Positions 8,118 to 15,558 of a stretch of DNA of 44,047 bases are shown one piece after another (position 1 is the stretch's first letter; every line of letters begins with the position of its first letter). A model generated the notes under the pieces. It was not told the DNA's origin. It saw nothing but the letters and a program-made list of their open reading frames with translations, and did no database searches. The DNA comes from CAYQLT01 sp964418425 (GTDB lineage Bacteria; Bacillota; Limnochordia; Limnochordales; Geochordaceae): the NCBI GenBank assembly GCA_964418425.1, contig CAYQLT010000020.1, forward strand, positions 1 to 44,047. Direction: 5' to 3'. Made by a program: the position numbers and the translations under genes.

Positions 8118-9004
8118 TTGTGCGGCGGTGGGTAGCGGTGTTCATCGAGATCGACAGGGTCGGCAAGAGGTACTCAATCTCGTCGGGAGAAACCATTGAG
8201 GCCATTGCAGAGGTGTCGCTGTCCGTCTCCGAAGGGGAGTTTGTCGCCATCCTGGGCCCCAGCGGATGCGGAAAGTCGACGCTGCTCAAAATCGTGGCTG
8301 GCTTAATTCCCGCCTCTACGGGAGAGGTCCGAGTCGGCGGCAACATCGTCAAGGGCCCCACCAAAGACGTGGGCATCGTATTCCAGAACCCCGTATTGCT
8401 CAAGTGGCGCAGGGTGTTGGACAACGTCCTCCTTCCGGTGGAGTTCCTGGGGCTTGACCGACGACGCTACGAGCCAGTGGCCCGAGAACTCCTAAGGTCG
8501 GTGGGGTTGGCCGGCTTTGAGGACCGCTATCCCTCGCAGCTGTCTGGTGGAATGCAGCAACGCGTTGCCATCAGTCGAGCTCTCATCCACGACCCGAAAC
8601 TCCTTCTCATGGACGAGCCGTTCGGCGCCCTCGACGAATTGACGCGCGAGCGAATGAATTTCATGCTTCAGGATATCTGGCAGAACCGCAGGAAGACGGT
8701 TCTATTCGTGACCCATAGCATTACGGAGGCGCTGTTTCTCTCGGACCGCATCGTGGTGATGACCGGGCGTCCGTCTCGGGTGGCGCGAGTGGTTCCGGTA
8801 TGCCTGCCGAGGCCACGAACTTCCGAGATGCGAGCCTGGGAGCCGTTCACTCGGGCGTTGCTTGAAATCCAAAGGCAATTGTACTCCACCGCATCCGACG
8901 GGAAGGGCCTTGACGGTCCTCCGGAGAAGGAGGTGGGCCCATCGGCCATTCCCACGCCCCGTTTTTCCGGAGCCAGTGACATCCGCCGGATGTTGCCGGA
9001 GTGA
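8114..9004 (+). CDS. ABC transporter ATP-binding protein, NitT/TauT family (second cassette)
   Basis: This ATPase has 296 residues from GTG 8114, which overlaps the previous stop, or 288 from GTG 8138. It shows Walker A GPSGCGKST, Q-loop VFQNPVLLKW, signature LSGGMQQR, Walker B LLLMDEPFGALD and FVTHSITEALFLSDR. It shares the PRPRT C-terminal region with the ATPase at 3409 and is its paralogue, but has about 30 extra C-terminal residues rich in Pro, Gly and Ser. It powers the transporter formed by the genes at 6227 and 7086. Confidence 0.92.
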   Translation: MIVRRWVAVFIEIDRVGKRYSISSGETIEAIAEVSLSVSEGEFVAILGPSGCGKSTLLKIVAGLIPASTGEVRVGGNIVKGPTKDVGIVFQNPVLLKWRRVLDNVLLPVEFLGLDRRRYEPVARELLRSVGLAGFEDRYPSQLSGGMQQRVAISRALIHDPKLLLMDEPFGALDELTRERMNFMLQDIWQNRRKTVLFVTHSITEALFLSDRIVVMTGRPSRVARVVPVCLPRPRTSEMRAWEPFTRALLEIQRQLYSTASDGKGLDGPPEKEVGPSAIPTPRFSGASDIRRMLPE

Positions 9005-9050
9005 GTGACTTCGAGAGCGACGACTGCGGGGAAAGAGGCAGGTGGGTCGT

Positions 9051-10052
9051 TTGAAGTTCGGCATCTCGCCGTGCCAGGAGAAGCAGCGGTTCCAGGATAC
9101 GCTTGAGCAGTGCATCAAAGCAGAAGAATGGGGCTACGATTCGATCTGGATGCAGGAGCATCATGGCGCGGACGAAGGGTACTACCCATCGCCCCTCGTG
9201 GCGCTCGCAGGGGTGGCTGCCCGCACGGAGCGCGTTCAGCTTGGCACCTCGGTCTTGATCCTCCCTTACTATCATCCCGTGCATGTCGCCGAGGATGCCA
9301 TCATGGTCGACGTGATCTCCCGAGGTCGGATGGTTCTAGGTGTCGGAGCCGGGTACCGGGAGCCCGAGTTTTCCTACTTCGGCGTGCCGTTCCACGAGCG
9401 CATCCGCCGGTTCCGAGAAGGGCTGGAGGTGCTTCACCTGGCCTTCCGTGGCGAGCCATTCGACTACGAAGGTACTTTCTTCCGGCTCTCCTCGGTGCGC
9501 GTCCTCCCCAGCCCGGTCCAGGCGCCTCGTCCGCCTCTGTGGGTAGGGGGATGGGGAAAGACCTCCCTGCGGCTCGCGGCTCGCTACGGGGACGCCTGGA
9601 TTCCGGGACCCACGGCCAACCTGGAGAAGCTGCAAGAGGCTCTGGGCCACTACCGGCAAGCTTTGCAGGAGGAGGGGAAGGATCCGAGCGCGGTTGAGTT
9701 TCCGCTGCTGCGGGAGCTGTTCGTGGCGGCGAGCGCGGCTCACAAGGAGGAGGCGCTCCGACACCTACGGCACATGTACATGGAAGACTACGTCAGGTGG
9801 TCCCACCAGAACGTCGCGTCGGATACTACGCCCTCCTTCGACTCCTTGCTTCGCGACAGGTTCATCGTGGGGTACCCCGACGAGGTCATCGAGGCGCTGG
9901 TGCGCTTTCACGACGCGCTCGGCTTTGACCATCTCATCGCCCGCATGCACTTCCATAGCATGCGGCAGGAGGCGGTGTTGGAATCGATGCGGCTGTTCGC
10001 CCGTGAGGTCATGCCGTACCTGCGTTCGAGGGAAAGGGGTCGTCAAAAGTGA
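9051..10052 (+). CDS. LLM-class (luciferase-like) flavin/F420-dependent oxidoreductase
   Basis: This 333-residue protein belongs to the bacterial luciferase superfamily. It begins LKFGISPCQEKQRF, with WMQEHHG, GTSVLILPYYHPVHVAEDA, the GVGAGYREPEF loop and PPLWVGGWG marking the TIM-barrel. Members are two-component FMNH2 monooxygenases (ring-opening or C-S/C-N cleaving) or F420-dependent dehydrogenases. I prefer TTG 9051, which gives the family-typical start and has AGGTGGG 4 bases upstream; GTG 9042 would add three residues. It overlaps the DapA-like gene (GTGA), and cofG/cofH follow, so an F420-linked reaction is a fair inference but not proven. A flavin reductase partner is not visible nearby. 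Confidence 0.85.
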   Translation: MKFGISPCQEKQRFQDTLEQCIKAEEWGYDSIWMQEHHGADEGYYPSPLVALAGVAARTERVQLGTSVLILPYYHPVHVAEDAIMVDVISRGRMVLGVGAGYREPEFSYFGVPFHERIRRFREGLEVLHLAFRGEPFDYEGTFFRLSSVRVLPSPVQAPRPPLWVGGWGKTSLRLAARYGDAWIPGPTANLEKLQEALGHYRQALQEEGKDPSAVEFPLLRELFVAASAAHKEEALRHLRHMYMEDYVRWSHQNVASDTTPSFDSLLRDRFIVGYPDEVIEALVRFHDALGFDHLIARMHFHSMRQEAVLESMRLFAREVMPYLRSRERGRQK

Positions 10053-10981
10053 AGGACGTCAACTTGAAAGGGTACATTCCGGCCATCCCCCTCCCCATGA
10101 ATGAAGACTTCTCGGTGGACGAACGAACCCTTCGCGCCTACGTGAACTGGATCGTTCCCCAGGGCATACGGGCGCTGGCCGTCAACGTCGACACGGGGGA
10201 GGGGCCTCACCTCTTTCCCGAGGAACGCCTGCGGGTGCTGGAGGTGGTGGCCGAAGAGGTGAACGGGCGGGTCCCCATTGTGGCCGGCCTGGCGGCGGCC
10301 TTCAACCAGCAGGCCGCCCGAGCGGCTCGGGAGGCTCGTTCTGCCGGGGCAGATGCCCTCCTGGTGTTCCCTATACCGGCCTACCAGGGAGAACCGCTCG
10401 ACCCGGAGATCCCGTACCGCTACCATCGAGACGTGGGCGAGGCGGCAGACCTGCCCCTCATTGCCTTTCAGCTCCAGCCTGCTCTTGGAGGCGTGCTTTA
10501 CTCCGAGCAAGCCATCCGCCGGTTGCTGGAGGTGAAGCACGTGGTGGCCCTCAAGGAGGCCTCCTTCGACGCCTTGCGGTTCACCCGGACGGTGCGGATT
10601 CTGCAGCAAGCAAGCCGGCCGGTCACGGTGCTCAATGGCAATGATAACTTCCTGCTGGAGGGCTTCGTCCTGGGTGCGCAGGGGGCCCTGCTGGGGTTCG
10701 GGGCACTGGCGACCGAGGCCCAGGTCAAGATGTACGAGGCCGCGATGGCCGGTGACTATGAGACCGCCCGGCGGTACGCGAAGTGGCTGCAGCCCCTATC
10801 GGACGCCATCTTCGCGCCGCCCGTGCGCAACTACCGTGCCCGGGTGAAGCACGCGCTGGTGCTCCTCGGGGTGTTCCGCAACGCGGTGGTGCGTCCGCCG
10901 CTTCCACCGCTTAGCGACGCCGAGAAGGCCGCCGTTCGGGAGGCGCTGGTGCGGGCCGGACTGCTGGACGGCCGGCCCTAA
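10049..10981 (+). CDS. dihydrodipicolinate synthase (DapA) superfamily aldolase/lyase, divergent active site
   Basis: This 310-residue TIM-barrel protein has the family's Schiff-base lysine, K169 in VVALKEAS. The TTGE block is represented by VDTGE (48-51 region) and the barrel order fits DapA. The position of the catalytic tyrosine (YNVP in DapA, 28 residues before the lysine) is occupied by F140 in AFQLQP, so a true lysine-pathway DapA is unlikely. It probably cleaves or condenses a 2-oxo acid or aldehyde in a catabolic step. GTG 10049 overlaps the stop of the LLM gene, giving tight coupling with it. Confidence 0.83.
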   Translation: MKDVNLKGYIPAIPLPMNEDFSVDERTLRAYVNWIVPQGIRALAVNVDTGEGPHLFPEERLRVLEVVAEEVNGRVPIVAGLAAAFNQQAARAAREARSAGADALLVFPIPAYQGEPLDPEIPYRYHRDVGEAADLPLIAFQLQPALGGVLYSEQAIRRLLEVKHVVALKEASFDALRFTRTVRILQQASRPVTVLNGNDNFLLEGFVLGAQGALLGFGALATEAQVKMYEAAMAGDYETARRYAKWLQPLSDAIFAPPVRNYRARVKHALVLLGVFRNAVVRPPLPPLSDAEKAAVREALVRAGLLDGRP

Positions 10982-11017
10982 AGCGCGGTAACCTGGGGCG
11001 CGGCAGGACGGGGTCGG

Positions 11018-12292
11018 GTGCGGGCGGGTGAACGCCGGCGCGTGAACGGGGCGATGAGGCTGCTGGACAAGGCCCTGGCGGGCCGGGAGCTTTCGGCCGA
11101 CGAGGTGGCGCAGCTCCTGGATTTTCCCGCCCGGGACCTGCCGGTGCTGTACGAGGCGGCCGCGTGGCTGCGGGAGGTGGGCCACGGGCGGGTCATCACG
11201 TTTTCCCCCAAGGTGTTCATCCCCCTGACGCGCCTTTGCCGGGACCGGTGCGGGTACTGCGCCTTCCGGGTGGAACCGGGGGAGGCCGGCGCACCCGAAC
11301 CGTACATGGCCCTCGAAGAGGCGCTGCAGGTGGCCCGGGCGGGGGCTCGCCTGGGATGCACGGAGGCGCTGTTCACGCTGGGTGAAAGGCCCGAGCAGCG
11401 CTACCCCGAGGCCCTCGGGTGGTTACGGCGGCGCGGCTTTCGGAGCACGCCCGATTACCTGTACCACGTGGCCGGGCGGGTGCTGGAGCAGACCGGGCTT
11501 TTGCCGCACGTCAACGCAGGGATCCTGTCCAGCTCGGAGATGGGGCGGCTGCGGGAGGTCTCGGCCTCCATGGGCCTGATGCTGGAAAGCTCAAGCCCGA
11601 ACCTGTACCAGCCCGGGGGACCCCACCACCTGGCGCCGAGCAAGCGCCCTGCCGCTCGACTTCGCACCATGGACCGGGCCGGACGGCTTCGCATCCCCTT
11701 TACGACGGGCATTCTCGTCGGGATCGGGGAGACGCGGGAAGAGCGCGCCAGGGATCTGCTGGCCATCCGGGAACTCCACCGCCGCCACGGGCACATCCAG
11801 GAGGTCATCGTCCAGAACTTCCAGCCGAAGCCCGGCACCCCAATGGCCGCAAGCCGGCCCCCTTCCCTGGAGGAGGTCATGCGAACCGTGAGCGTGGCCC
11901 GGATCGTCCTGGGGCCGTCGGCCAACCTCCAGGTGCCCCCCAACCTGAACCCCCGTTGCTACCCGCTGCTGCTTTCGGCCGGCATCAACGACTGGGGCGG
12001 CGTGTCGCCGCTGACCCCCGACTACGTCAACCCAGAGGCTCCGTGGCCCGCCCTGCTGGAACTGAAGCGGGCCACCGAGGCGGAGGGCTTCGAGCTTCGG
12101 CCCCGACTGTGCGTCTACGCCGAGTTCCTGCGGGGCGAGGGGCGGAAGCGGTGGCTGGCCGACTCCGTAAGGCCGTACGTGGACCGCCTGGCCGACCACG
12201 GGGGTTACGTGCGGTGGGGTATGCAGGCGTACGTGGGTCGAGGGGACGAACCCGTGGAGGCAGGGGAAAGCTGCGCGTTGGCAGGAGGGTGA
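11018..12292 (+). CDS. cofG: Fo synthase subunit CofG (radical SAM)
   Basis: This protein has 424 residues from GTG 11018; ATG 11054 is an alternative start, giving 412. The radical-SAM cluster motif is C74-x3-C78-x2-C81 in TRLCRDRCGYCAF. Further CofG features are EALFTLGERPEQRY, LESSSPNLYQPG, TGILVGIGET, VQNFQPKPGTPM and INDWGGVSPLTPDYVNPE. CofG acts with CofH to make 7,8-didemethyl-8-hydroxy-5-deazariboflavin (Fo), the chromophore of coenzyme F420, from 5-amino-6-ribitylaminouracil and tyrosine. The cofH gene starts six bases later. It is somewhat longer than usual at the C-terminus. No cofC, cofD or cofE is in the window. Confidence 0.93.
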   Translation: MRAGERRRVNGAMRLLDKALAGRELSADEVAQLLDFPARDLPVLYEAAAWLREVGHGRVITFSPKVFIPLTRLCRDRCGYCAFRVEPGEAGAPEPYMALEEALQVARAGARLGCTEALFTLGERPEQRYPEALGWLRRRGFRSTPDYLYHVAGRVLEQTGLLPHVNAGILSSSEMGRLREVSASMGLMLESSSPNLYQPGGPHHLAPSKRPAARLRTMDRAGRLRIPFTTGILVGIGETREERARDLLAIRELHRRHGHIQEVIVQNFQPKPGTPMAASRPPSLEEVMRTVSVARIVLGPSANLQVPPNLNPRCYPLLLSAGINDWGGVSPLTPDYVNPEAPWPALLELKRATEAEGFELRPRLCVYAEFLRGEGRKRWLADSVRPYVDRLADHGGYVRWGMQAYVGRGDEPVEAGESCALAGG

Positions 12293-12297
12293 CCGAG

Positions 12298-13602
12298 TTG
12301 GACGAGCCTTACCGGGTCGGGATGGACTCCGGGGGAACGGGCGTGGAAGGACTGCTCCGGACGGTGGCCCCGGAGTTCGGGCGCATTCTGGAGCGGGCGC
12401 TGGCCGGCTCCGCCATCTCCGTGGGCGACGCGACGACGTTGCTGCAAGCCACCGGCCCGGCGGTGTTTGCCATCGCCGGCGTGGCCGACGAGCTTCGCCG
12501 GCGCGCGGTGGGCGACGTGGTGACATACGTGGTCAACCGCAACATCAACTTCACCAACGTCTGCATCAAGCGGTGCGGCTTCTGCGCGTTCAGCCGGGAT
12601 TTCCGGGAAGAGGAGGGCTATTTTCTCCCCATCGAGGAGGTGGTGCGCCGGGCTCGGGAGGCCTGGGAACTGGGTGCCACCGAGGTCTGCATCCAGGCGG
12701 GCCTGCCGCCCCGGATGGAGGGCGACCTGTACCTGCGCATCTGCCAGGCCATCCGGCAGGAGGTGCCCGGCCTCCACATCCACGGGTTCTCACCCGAGGA
12801 GGTGCTGTACGGCGCGCTGCGCTCGAGGCTACCGGTTCGGGAGTACCTCCAGGCGCTCAAGGAGGCGGGGGTCGGCAGCCTGCCGGGAACGTCGGCGGAG
12901 ATCCTGGACGATGAGGTGCGGGCCCGGATCGCGCCGGGGCGCATTCGCACCCGTGAGTGGATCGAGGTGATCCGCACCGCCCACGAGCTCGGCATTCCCA
13001 CCACGGCCACCATGATGTACGGCCACGTGGAGACGCCGGCGCACCAGGCGCGCCACCTGGACCTCATCCGCTCTATCCAGAAGGAGACCGGGGGCTTTAC
13101 GGAGTTCGTCCCGCTCAGCTTCGTCCACACCGAGGCGCCGATGTACCGGCGGCAGCTGGTCAGCGGCCTGCGCCCGGGGCCGGACGGGCTCGAGGTGCTG
13201 AAGGTGCATGCGGTAGCCCGCATCATGCTCCACGATTGCCTTCCCAACCTGCAGGTCTCCTGGGTGAAAGAGGGGCCCCGCATGGCCCAGCTGCTGTTGG
13301 GAGCCGGTGCCAACGATCTGGGTGGCACCCTTCTCAACGAGAGCATCTCGACGGCGGCCGGTTCGACCTCCGGGCAGCTGATGCGGCCGGCGCAGCTGCG
13401 GCGGCTCATTCGCGGGGCCGGGCGAGTTCCGGCGGAGCGCACGACGTTGTACCGCATCCGCCGAACCTTTGGCGCGGGAGAGGATTCCGAGGAGCCGCTG
13501 GATCGGGTGGAAGGCCTGGAGCAGCGGCTGGGGTCTTACTTCGAGCTGGTCCAGGATCGGCGCTTCCGGTGGTCTTCGGCAATCCGGGCCCAAGGGAGAT
13601 GA
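12298..13602 (+). CDS. cofH: Fo synthase subunit CofH (radical SAM)
   Basis: This 434-residue radical-SAM enzyme has cluster motif C89-x3-C93-x2-C96 in NVCIKRCGFCAF. CofH-type blocks follow: ATEVCIQAGLPP, LHIHGFSPEEV, LPGTSAEILDDEVR, TTATMMYGHVET, FVPLSFVHTEAPMY and GANDLGGTLLNESIS. CofH condenses the tyrosyl radical fragment with the uracil precursor; CofG closes the ring. I chose TTG 12298 because AGGAGG (12283-12288) lies 9 bases upstream. The open frame runs back to 11419, but that part is cofG read in another frame. The separate two-gene form contrasts with the fused FbiC of actinobacteria. Confidence 0.94.
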   Translation: MDEPYRVGMDSGGTGVEGLLRTVAPEFGRILERALAGSAISVGDATTLLQATGPAVFAIAGVADELRRRAVGDVVTYVVNRNINFTNVCIKRCGFCAFSRDFREEEGYFLPIEEVVRRAREAWELGATEVCIQAGLPPRMEGDLYLRICQAIRQEVPGLHIHGFSPEEVLYGALRSRLPVREYLQALKEAGVGSLPGTSAEILDDEVRARIAPGRIRTREWIEVIRTAHELGIPTTATMMYGHVETPAHQARHLDLIRSIQKETGGFTEFVPLSFVHTEAPMYRRQLVSGLRPGPDGLEVLKVHAVARIMLHDCLPNLQVSWVKEGPRMAQLLLGAGANDLGGTLLNESISTAAGSTSGQLMRPAQLRRLIRGAGRVPAERTTLYRIRRTFGAGEDSEEPLDRVEGLEQRLGSYFELVQDRRFRWSSAIRAQGR

Positions 13603-13660
13603 ACGGCTCAGCGTCGGCGGCCGCGGCGCCGCTTCTTCTCCGGATCATGGCGAACGGGAG

Positions 13661-13690
13661 TTGACCTGCGTCGCGAGGGTGTGGTAGGAT
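13661..13690 (+). promoter_or_regulatory. sigma70-type promoter of the GntR gene
   Basis: A -35 box TTGACC (13661-13666) and a -10 box TAGGAT (13685-13690) are 18 bases apart, 52 bases upstream of the GntR start. It lies in the 139-base gap after cofH and marks the start of a second transcription unit. Confidence 0.6.
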
Positions 13691-13715
13691 GGGCCAGAGG
13701 TTGGACGTCCTACCA
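13682..13715. promoter_or_regulatory. inverted repeat over the GntR promoter, operator candidate
   Basis: TGGTAGGA (13682-13689) and TCCTACCA (13708-13715) are perfect 8-base inverted arms 18 bases apart; the left arm covers most of the -10 box. Inside lies a second small palindrome, GGACGTCC (13703-13710). Its position suggests repression by the adjacent GntR protein; which of the two palindromes is the binding site is unknown. Confidence 0.45.
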
Positions 13716-13741
13716 GCTCTCCCGCCTCAAGGGGGATTCCC

Positions 13742-14473
13742 ATGGGGGCGGCTTCCGGCCAATCCCGAAGAAGCGGGCCCCGGCACCACCTGCGCCGGGC
13801 CATCGGGGCGGAGTACAAGCCCGGCGAGCGTCTGCCTTCGGAGCAGGAGCTGGCCCAGCGCTTCGGGGTGAGCCGCAACACCATCCGGGAAGCCCTGGAG
13901 GAGCTTCGAGCCAGCGGGCTTCTCCTGCGCAAGTGGGGCCTGGGCACCTTCGTCAGCCCCGACGCCGGGCTCATCCTGGCGGCCCTCACCGAACTTCGTC
14001 CTCTTCCCGAGCTGATCCGCGCCAACGGCCACCGCTGCCGGATGGAGGGGTACCAGTGGCGGCGGTACGACGGGTCGGCCCCGGTGCAGAAGTGGCTGCA
14101 CGTCGCCCCGAACGTCTGGGTGTGGCAGCTCGAACGCGTCTATCTGGCCGACGACCTCCCCGCCATCTACATCCGTGACTGGGTGCCCTCCCGGCTCGGT
14201 GACGCCGAGATCCACCCCGAGGCCTTCAAAGAAGACATGCTGACCTTCCTGGAGGAGCACGCCGGCGTGGCGCTTGATCACACCATCACCTTCCTGGAGC
14301 CCGTGCTTCCGGACGAGACGGTGCAGTCCAAGCTCCAGGTGGCTTCGGGAACTCCCATTCTCCTCACCAAGCAGGTGGGGTACTCGGAGGGGGGAGATCC
14401 TGTCGTATACACGGAAGGCTACCAGCGTACGGACGTTCTCTCGTTTCACATCGTGCGGCGCCGCAGCCTGTGA
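13742..14473 (+). CDS. GntR-family regulator, HutC/PhnF type (UTRA effector domain)
   Basis: This 243-residue regulator has an N-terminal winged helix (about residues 15-75) with the GntR signature YKPGERLPSEQELAQRFGVS and RNTIREALEELRASGLL, then the wing GLGTFV. The C-terminal half fits a UTRA ligand-binding domain, with VWQLERVYLADDLPAIYIRD, the ASGTPILLTKQVGY block and PVVYTEGYQRTDVLSFHI. UTRA regulators respond to small metabolites such as urocanate, amino sugars or phosphonate-pathway signals. Start ATG 13742 follows AAGGGGGA. It probably controls itself and the transporter genes behind it. Confidence 0.9.
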   Translation: MGAASGQSRRSGPRHHLRRAIGAEYKPGERLPSEQELAQRFGVSRNTIREALEELRASGLLLRKWGLGTFVSPDAGLILAALTELRPLPELIRANGHRCRMEGYQWRRYDGSAPVQKWLHVAPNVWVWQLERVYLADDLPAIYIRDWVPSRLGDAEIHPEAFKEDMLTFLEEHAGVALDHTITFLEPVLPDETVQSKLQVASGTPILLTKQVGYSEGGDPVVYTEGYQRTDVLSFHIVRRRSL

Positions 14474-14558
14474 AGTCGGCTGCGCTCTGCTGCGCCCAAG
14501 CCGGGTGCCAGGGCCACCTGCAGGCTGTGTGCCAAGGTCATGAAGGAGGTGCTCCCTG

Positions 14559-15536
14559 GTGCATCGGTCTCGAGTGACCAGTTGGATCGTCGCGTTGTTG
14601 GTGGCGAGCACGTGGTGGGGTTCCGCACGGGCCACCGAGGTCAGGCCGGTGCCCGTGCGCTTCGGGGTGGATTCGTTCATTCTCGGCGCCCAGGTGCATG
14701 TGGCCGAGGCCCGGGGACTGTTCGCCAGGTACGGCGTGGCGCCCGAGGTGCAGGTTTTCTCGTACGGCGTAGACACCCTCGACGCCGTGCTGGCAGGGAG
14801 GACCGACTTCGGGGTAGGGCTTGACTTCCCGACGCTGGCAAGGCTGGTGCCCGGTCAGCTGCGCATCGTCAGTGCCATCATCGAGCCGGACCCCGGCTTT
14901 CACAAGCTCGCGGTTCGGTCCGGCATCCGCAGCGGGGCGGACCTGGCGGGAAAGCGGCTGGGCATCGCTCCAGGCACGCTGCAGCACTACGTTTCCATTC
15001 GCTACCTCGACGTCAGCGGCGTCCCGCGCTCCAGCGTGCAGTTTACCCCGTTCTCAAGCCTCTTTGAAATCGTTGCGTCTCTTCGCGCCGGGCGTATCGA
15101 CGCGGCCTGGGTATGGGGCGACGGTGTGGAGCAGGCCAAGCAGATTCCCGGCGTCATCATCTTGACAGATGACGGCGCCGCCCAAACCCGTTCGGTGGGT
15201 TACATGGTCGTTAGCCGGAAAATGGTTGAAGAACAGCCCGACACGGTGGTGCGGGTATTGAAAGCCCTGGCCGAGGCCACGGATTGGATGAACGCCAACC
15301 TGGAGGAAGCAAGCCGGATCGTGGCGCGCAAGGTCGGCGCTCCTCAGGACCGGGTGCTCGCCGAGATGCGCCGGGAAAACTACACCCTTTCCCTGCGCAG
15401 GGAGCATCTGGAGACGCTTGACCGCCTGGCGGCGTTCATGATGGAAAACGGCATCCTCAAGCAGCGACCTCCCATCGAGCAGTACGTGGTAGGGGGGCCG
15501 CTGAGGGAGGTTCACCGGGCTCGGGTCGATCTGTAG
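14559..15536 (+). CDS. ABC substrate-binding protein, NMT1/TauA-like
   Basis: This exported protein has 325 residues. Its signal is SWIVALLVASTWW followed by GSARATE with no cysteine. Mature motifs include VRFGVDSFILGAQVHVAEA, LFARYGVAPEVQVFSYGVDT, GKRLGIAPGTLQHYVSIRYL and ASLRAGRIDAAWVWGDG, typical of aliphatic sulfonate/nitrate/NMT1-type binding proteins. Start GTG 14559 has a strong AAGGAGGT eight bases upstream. It is clearly less similar to the proteins at 2289 and 7086 than they are to each other. It is the first structural gene after the GntR regulator, and its ATPase and permease lie beyond the hydrolase gene. Confidence 0.85.
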   Translation: MHRSRVTSWIVALLVASTWWGSARATEVRPVPVRFGVDSFILGAQVHVAEARGLFARYGVAPEVQVFSYGVDTLDAVLAGRTDFGVGLDFPTLARLVPGQLRIVSAIIEPDPGFHKLAVRSGIRSGADLAGKRLGIAPGTLQHYVSIRYLDVSGVPRSSVQFTPFSSLFEIVASLRAGRIDAAWVWGDGVEQAKQIPGVIILTDDGAAQTRSVGYMVVSRKMVEEQPDTVVRVLKALAEATDWMNANLEEASRIVARKVGAPQDRVLAEMRRENYTLSLRREHLETLDRLAAFMMENGILKQRPPIEQYVVGGPLREVHRARVDL

Positions 15537-15558
15537 CGGGCGAGACGGGGGCGGCGAC

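Noticed and set aside
11419..13602. A 727-codon open frame that looks like CofH with a 290-residue N-terminal extension
   Set aside because: The first part is cofG read out of frame and is Arg/Pro/Gly-rich noise; AGGAGG plus TTG 12298 gives a normal CofH start.
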